A stretch of DNA of 33,733 nt from Alistipes sp. Its GTDB lineage: Bacteria > Bacteroidota > Bacteroidia > Bacteroidales > Rikenellaceae. The notes under the pieces are model-generated. The model ran no database searches. It was not told where the DNA came from and saw only the letters and a program-made list of their open reading frames with translations. The stretch is taken from NCBI GenBank assembly GCA_020026415.1, contig JAHHQL010000019.1, positions 1-33,733 on the forward strand. Reading direction: 5' to 3'. Position 1 is the first letter of the stretch. Each line of letters opens with the position of its first letter. Positions 31,094 to 33,733 of this stretch are shown here, one piece after another. Both the position numbers and the translations under genes were made by a program.

Positions 31094-31717
31094 TTATTGA
31101 CACAGGAACGAGATCAACACGGGAACGCTCAGATCGAGCACCACGCCGTGGATCAGCGCAATCGGAACGATGCCCTTGCCCGAATAGCGCGTGATGGTCG
31201 GCAGACAGACATCCATCGAGGGACTTCCCGCAGCCGCCACGGGGGCGAATTTGCCGAAGAATTTCATGAACCACGGCGCACCGATCAGTGCGGTGACTTC
31301 GCGGATGATGTTCGCCAAGAGGGTGATGGCACCGAGTTGCGCGGCGATTTCGATGCCGACCGCGGGCTCTTTGAGTTGTGTGATGAGCAGCGACGAGAGC
31401 GAGTAGTAGCCGAATCCGCATCCGACGGCCATGCAGTCGGGTGCCGACCAGTCCGCCAACAGGAAACTGGCGAGCGTGGTGGCAATCAGCGTGCCGGCGA
31501 TGGTGAACAGCGGCAGGAGAATGGTCGTGGGGCTGATGTTGCGGATCAGGATGCCCAACTCGCCGTTGGCTCCGATATTGAGTCCCACCTGAAGGATCAG
31601 TGCATATAGAAGGTAGGTCGGCAACGACTGAATCATGTCGGCGATCTGATGACCGTACGTCATGCCGAGACAGATGCCTGATCCGAAACAGAGGATGACG
31701 ATCAGATTACTTTTCAA
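31094..31717 (-). CDS. lysO: LysO-family exporter, C-terminal part
   Basis: 207 aa, about six membrane segments. Matches the C-terminal two-thirds of LysO/YbjE (DUF340), a lysine exporter of the inner membrane: LQVGLNIGANGELG, AVGCGFGYYSLSSLLITQL, LANIIREVTALIGAPW and GGSPSMDVCLPTI-like AAGSPSMDVCLPTITRYSG. The only upstream start is a TTG at 31717, since the next Met is 18 residues in and would remove a membrane helix. The gene overlaps the end of the N-terminal part by 11 nt in another frame, so the two probably form one transporter through coupled translation. Confidence 0.88.
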   Translation of the reverse strand: MKSNLIVILCFGSGICLGMTYGHQIADMIQSLPTYLLYALILQVGLNIGANGELGILIRNISPTTILLPLFTIAGTLIATTLASFLLADWSAPDCMAVGCGFGYYSLSSLLITQLKEPAVGIEIAAQLGAITLLANIIREVTALIGAPWFMKFFGKFAPVAAAGSPSMDVCLPTITRYSGKGIVPIALIHGVVLDLSVPVLISFLCQ

Positions 31718-31991
31718 GGCGGCCTCCTTTCTTCAAAAAGATTTTATAGGCGAAATACGAAGCAACGATGCTTCCGAGGATTGCACTCAGGGCGAGCAGC
31801 GTGGCCTGCATGCCGAATTTTGCGATGTCGTTGATCAGTTCCTCGTTGGCACCGATCGTAATGCCGAAGATGAAGAGCATGGCATAAATGGTGTAAGCCG
31901 TGGATTGATCTATGGCTTTAAAGAAGGTGCGGCCGCGAAAAAGATAGCCCGTGGCGGCACCGGCCAATAAAAGTCCCAATACGATAAACAT
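31707..31991 (-). CDS. LysO-family exporter, N-terminal part
   Basis: 94 aa with three membrane segments (about 2-18, 32-50 and 62-85). It matches the N-terminal third of LysO/DUF340 (GYLFRG, FIFGITIGANEELI; the GITIGAN motif echoes GLNIGAN of the partner). In E. coli these parts are one protein of about 300 aa. Translation start ATG at 31991, with a promoter 25 nt upstream. Confidence 0.86.
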   Translation of the reverse strand: MFIVLGLLLAGAATGYLFRGRTFFKAIDQSTAYTIYAMLFIFGITIGANEELINDIAKFGMQATLLALSAILGSIVASYFAYKIFLKKGGRLEK

Positions 31992-32016
31992 AGAATATGA
32001 TTTTGGAAAAGAGTTG

Positions 32017-32047
32017 CAAAAGTAGCGGTTTTAAGTGCAAAGTCCAA
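32017..32047 (-). promoter_or_regulatory. LysO promoter
   Basis: -33 TTG (32047-32045), 20-bp spacer, -7 TACTTTTG (32024-32017) on the minus strand. Confidence 0.75.
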
Positions 32048-32067
32048 CTTTCCCCAACCAATCGACC

Positions 32068-32105
32068 ATAAAATAAGGGGACATCTTCAGAAAAAGATGT
32101 CCCCT
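32068..32105 (-). terminator. Terminator of the GNAT/nitrilase gene
   Basis: Twelve-bp perfect stem (32094-32105 with 32076-32087), 6-nt loop, minus-strand tail TATTTTATGG. Confidence 0.8.
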
Positions 32106-32134
32106 CGTGCATTAAAAAGCCTCAATCGAGCGGT

Positions 32135-33667
32135 TTATTTTTTGAGTTTGAGTTCGTAGAGATCGTTTCGACGGTCGCGCAGGTTGCGGACGCTGCCGTA
32201 GGTGTGGAGTTCGTTCAGAAGGTCGAGATCGACATCCGAGACGAGGATCATTTCGGTGTTGGGCGTTGCCTCGGCACGCTTGCCGTCGGTCGGGAAGGCG
32301 AAGTCGCAGGGTGTGAACACACCCGACTGGGCATACTGGATGTCCATGTTGTGTACCCTCGGCAGGTTGCCCACACTGCCCGCAATGGCCACGAAACATT
32401 CGTTCTCGATGGCGCGCGCCTGTGCGCAGACCCTCACGCGCGAGTAGCCGTTCTGCGTGTCCGTCAGGAACGGCACGAAAAGGATCTGCATGCCCTGATC
32501 GGCCATGATGCGCGAGAGTTCGGGGAACTCGACATCGTAGCAGATCAAGATACCGATCTTGGCGCAGTCCGTCTCGAAGGTCTGCACCATGCTGCCGCCC
32601 GACAAACCCCAACTCTTGATCTCGTCGGGCGTGACGTGGATCTTCTCGTACATCTCGTATGATCCGTCACGACGGATCAGAAATCCGACATTATAGAGTT
32701 TGCCGTCGTTCTTGCGGTAGGGCATACTGCCCGTGATGATGTTGATGTTGTAACTGATGGCCAGTTCGGTGAAGCGGTCGCGCACCTCCTCGGTGTATTC
32801 GGCCAGACCGCGAATGCTCTGTGCCTCGCCCAGATGGTTGTATTTGGCCATGAGCGGTGCGTTGAAGTATTCGGGAAAGAGGATGAAGTCGCTCTTGTAG
32901 TCGGAAACGGCATCGACGAAAAATTCGACCTGCTCGAACACATCGTCCAACGTCTTGTAGGGACGCATCTGCCACTGCACCAGTCCCACGCGGACGGTCG
33001 ATTTCTTGTCGATAAATTCGTCGGTTTTGGGCTGGTAGTAGATGTTGTCCCACTGGAGCAGGGTGGCGCAGTGCTTCGACTCCTCGTCGTTCGGGAGGTA
33101 GTTTTTCATCACACGGCGTACGTGGAAGTCGTTCGAGAGTTGGAAGGTCAGCACCGGATCGTAGATCTCGCGCGAACGTACCTTCTCGATGTACTCTTTC
33201 GGGCGCATCGTGTCGGCATATTTGTGGTAGTTCGGAATACGGCCTCCGAACATGATGGCTTTCAGGTTGAGTTTTTCGCACAACTCCTTGCGGTATTCGT
33301 ACATACGGCGGGCAAGGCGCAGACCGCGGTAATCGGGATGGATGAATACCTCGATACCGTAGAGGATGTTTCCGTCGGGATTGTGGGTCGAGAAGGTTTC
33401 GTTGCCGGTAACCTTGGCGTAGGTGTGGTCATCCTTGACCATGTTGTAGTTTACGATGATCGAAAGGGCACAGCCCACGATCTTGTCATCGACCACCGTG
33501 ACCACCTGACCTTCGGGGAAGATGCGGATAAGCGTTTCGATTTGTTTGTGTGTCCAGAAAACGTCTTTGTCGGCATAGACACGTTTGAAGGACTGGGAGA
33601 GTTGGGCGTAATCTTCGATTTGGAGATTTCGGACCTCGACTTTGTTGATCTTGTGATTGAGTTCCAT
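32135..33667 (-). CDS. GNAT acetyltransferase/carbon-nitrogen hydrolase fusion
   Basis: 510 aa from the ATG at 33667. The N-terminal GNAT domain (about 8-150) has the acetyl-CoA loop HPDYRGLRLARRMYEYR (about 110-126). The C-terminal nitrilase-superfamily domain (about 224-500) has the full catalytic triad: E266 in FPEYF, K342 in YEKIHVTP and C376 in ICYDVEFPE. It resembles the fused amidohydrolase group whose substrate is not established; an acyl-amide is likely. The longer frame starts at a TTG at 33694 that lies inside the -7 box, so the downstream ATG is used. Monocistronic. Confidence 0.93.
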   Translation of the reverse strand: MELNHKINKVEVRNLQIEDYAQLSQSFKRVYADKDVFWTHKQIETLIRIFPEGQVVTVVDDKIVGCALSIIVNYNMVKDDHTYAKVTGNETFSTHNPDGNILYGIEVFIHPDYRGLRLARRMYEYRKELCEKLNLKAIMFGGRIPNYHKYADTMRPKEYIEKVRSREIYDPVLTFQLSNDFHVRRVMKNYLPNDEESKHCATLLQWDNIYYQPKTDEFIDKKSTVRVGLVQWQMRPYKTLDDVFEQVEFFVDAVSDYKSDFILFPEYFNAPLMAKYNHLGEAQSIRGLAEYTEEVRDRFTELAISYNINIITGSMPYRKNDGKLYNVGFLIRRDGSYEMYEKIHVTPDEIKSWGLSGGSMVQTFETDCAKIGILICYDVEFPELSRIMADQGMQILFVPFLTDTQNGYSRVRVCAQARAIENECFVAIAGSVGNLPRVHNMDIQYAQSGVFTPCDFAFPTDGKRAEATPNTEMILVSDVDLDLLNELHTYGSVRNLRDRRNDLYELKLKK

Positions 33668-33691
33668 TACGAAGGATTTGTATATGTGGTG

Positions 33692-33699
33692 CAAAGGTA
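33692..33699 (-). promoter_or_regulatory. -7 element of the GNAT/nitrilase gene
   Basis: Minus-strand TACCTTTG, 24 nt before the ATG. The last 34 bases of the window show nothing further. Confidence 0.72.
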
Positions 33700-33733
33700 A
33701 CGCTTTTTAGGCTTGGTTGTCCTTTTTATTTTC

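Overview
The window looks like a piece of a Bacteroidales chromosome, most likely an Alistipes/Rikenellaceae-type gut commensal. That assignment is inference from three things. Promoters match the Bacteroidota consensus (-33 TTTG, about 19-20 bp, -7 TAnnTTTG), start codons lack Shine-Dalgarno sequences, and the gene families are typical of the group (DUF4834, MoxR/Bat operon, DUF2874/PepSY-like lipoprotein, GNAT-nitrilase fusion, LysO in two genes). The window is gene-dense and mostly housekeeping. I see no insertion sequence, prophage, integrase or CRISPR array.

Layout. 1-55: 3' tip of a 5S rRNA and its terminator. 308-1768: yebC and a ferritin, convergent. 2265-5269 (minus): the DUF177/yceD-rpmF-plsX-fabH cluster linking ribosome assembly to fatty-acid and phospholipid initiation. 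5371-8865: an OmpR-type response regulator, a histidine kinase and an unrecognised 131-aa protein on the minus strand, divergent from an acidic PepSY-like lipoprotein. 8866-9263: a gene-free stretch of stacked terminator-like hairpins. 9281-12498 (minus): gapA, then a DUF4834 membrane protein with an MlaE/MlaF lipid ABC transporter pair. 12597-19842 (plus): purB, then a six-gene MoxR/Bat operon (MoxR ATPase, DUF58, BatD-like membrane protein, BatC-like TPR protein with a Q/N-rich tail, two VWA membrane proteins). 19920-20295: RNase P RNA.

20402-27458 (minus): a small outer-membrane beta-barrel protein, pyruvate phosphate dikinase, an EEP-fold protein that has lost most of its catalytic motifs, mnmA, rimM and rpsP. 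27965-31013: tRNA-Arg(TCT), an exported thioredoxin, rpmA/rplU (minus), cysQ, tRNA-Ala(GGC). 31094-33667 (minus): a LysO-family exporter encoded as two overlapping genes, and a GNAT/carbon-nitrogen hydrolase fusion.

The items most worth following up are four. The first is a promoter plus structured, U-tract-terminated element between the EEP gene and ppdK (about 24119 down to 23951), which is either a small RNA or an attenuated leader. The second is the EEP pseudoenzyme itself. The third is the two-component/131-aa protein/lipoprotein locus. The fourth is the reordered, shortened Bat operon. Several start codons were placed downstream of the longest open frame because the upstream TTG/GTG codon lies inside or beside a -7 promoter element.
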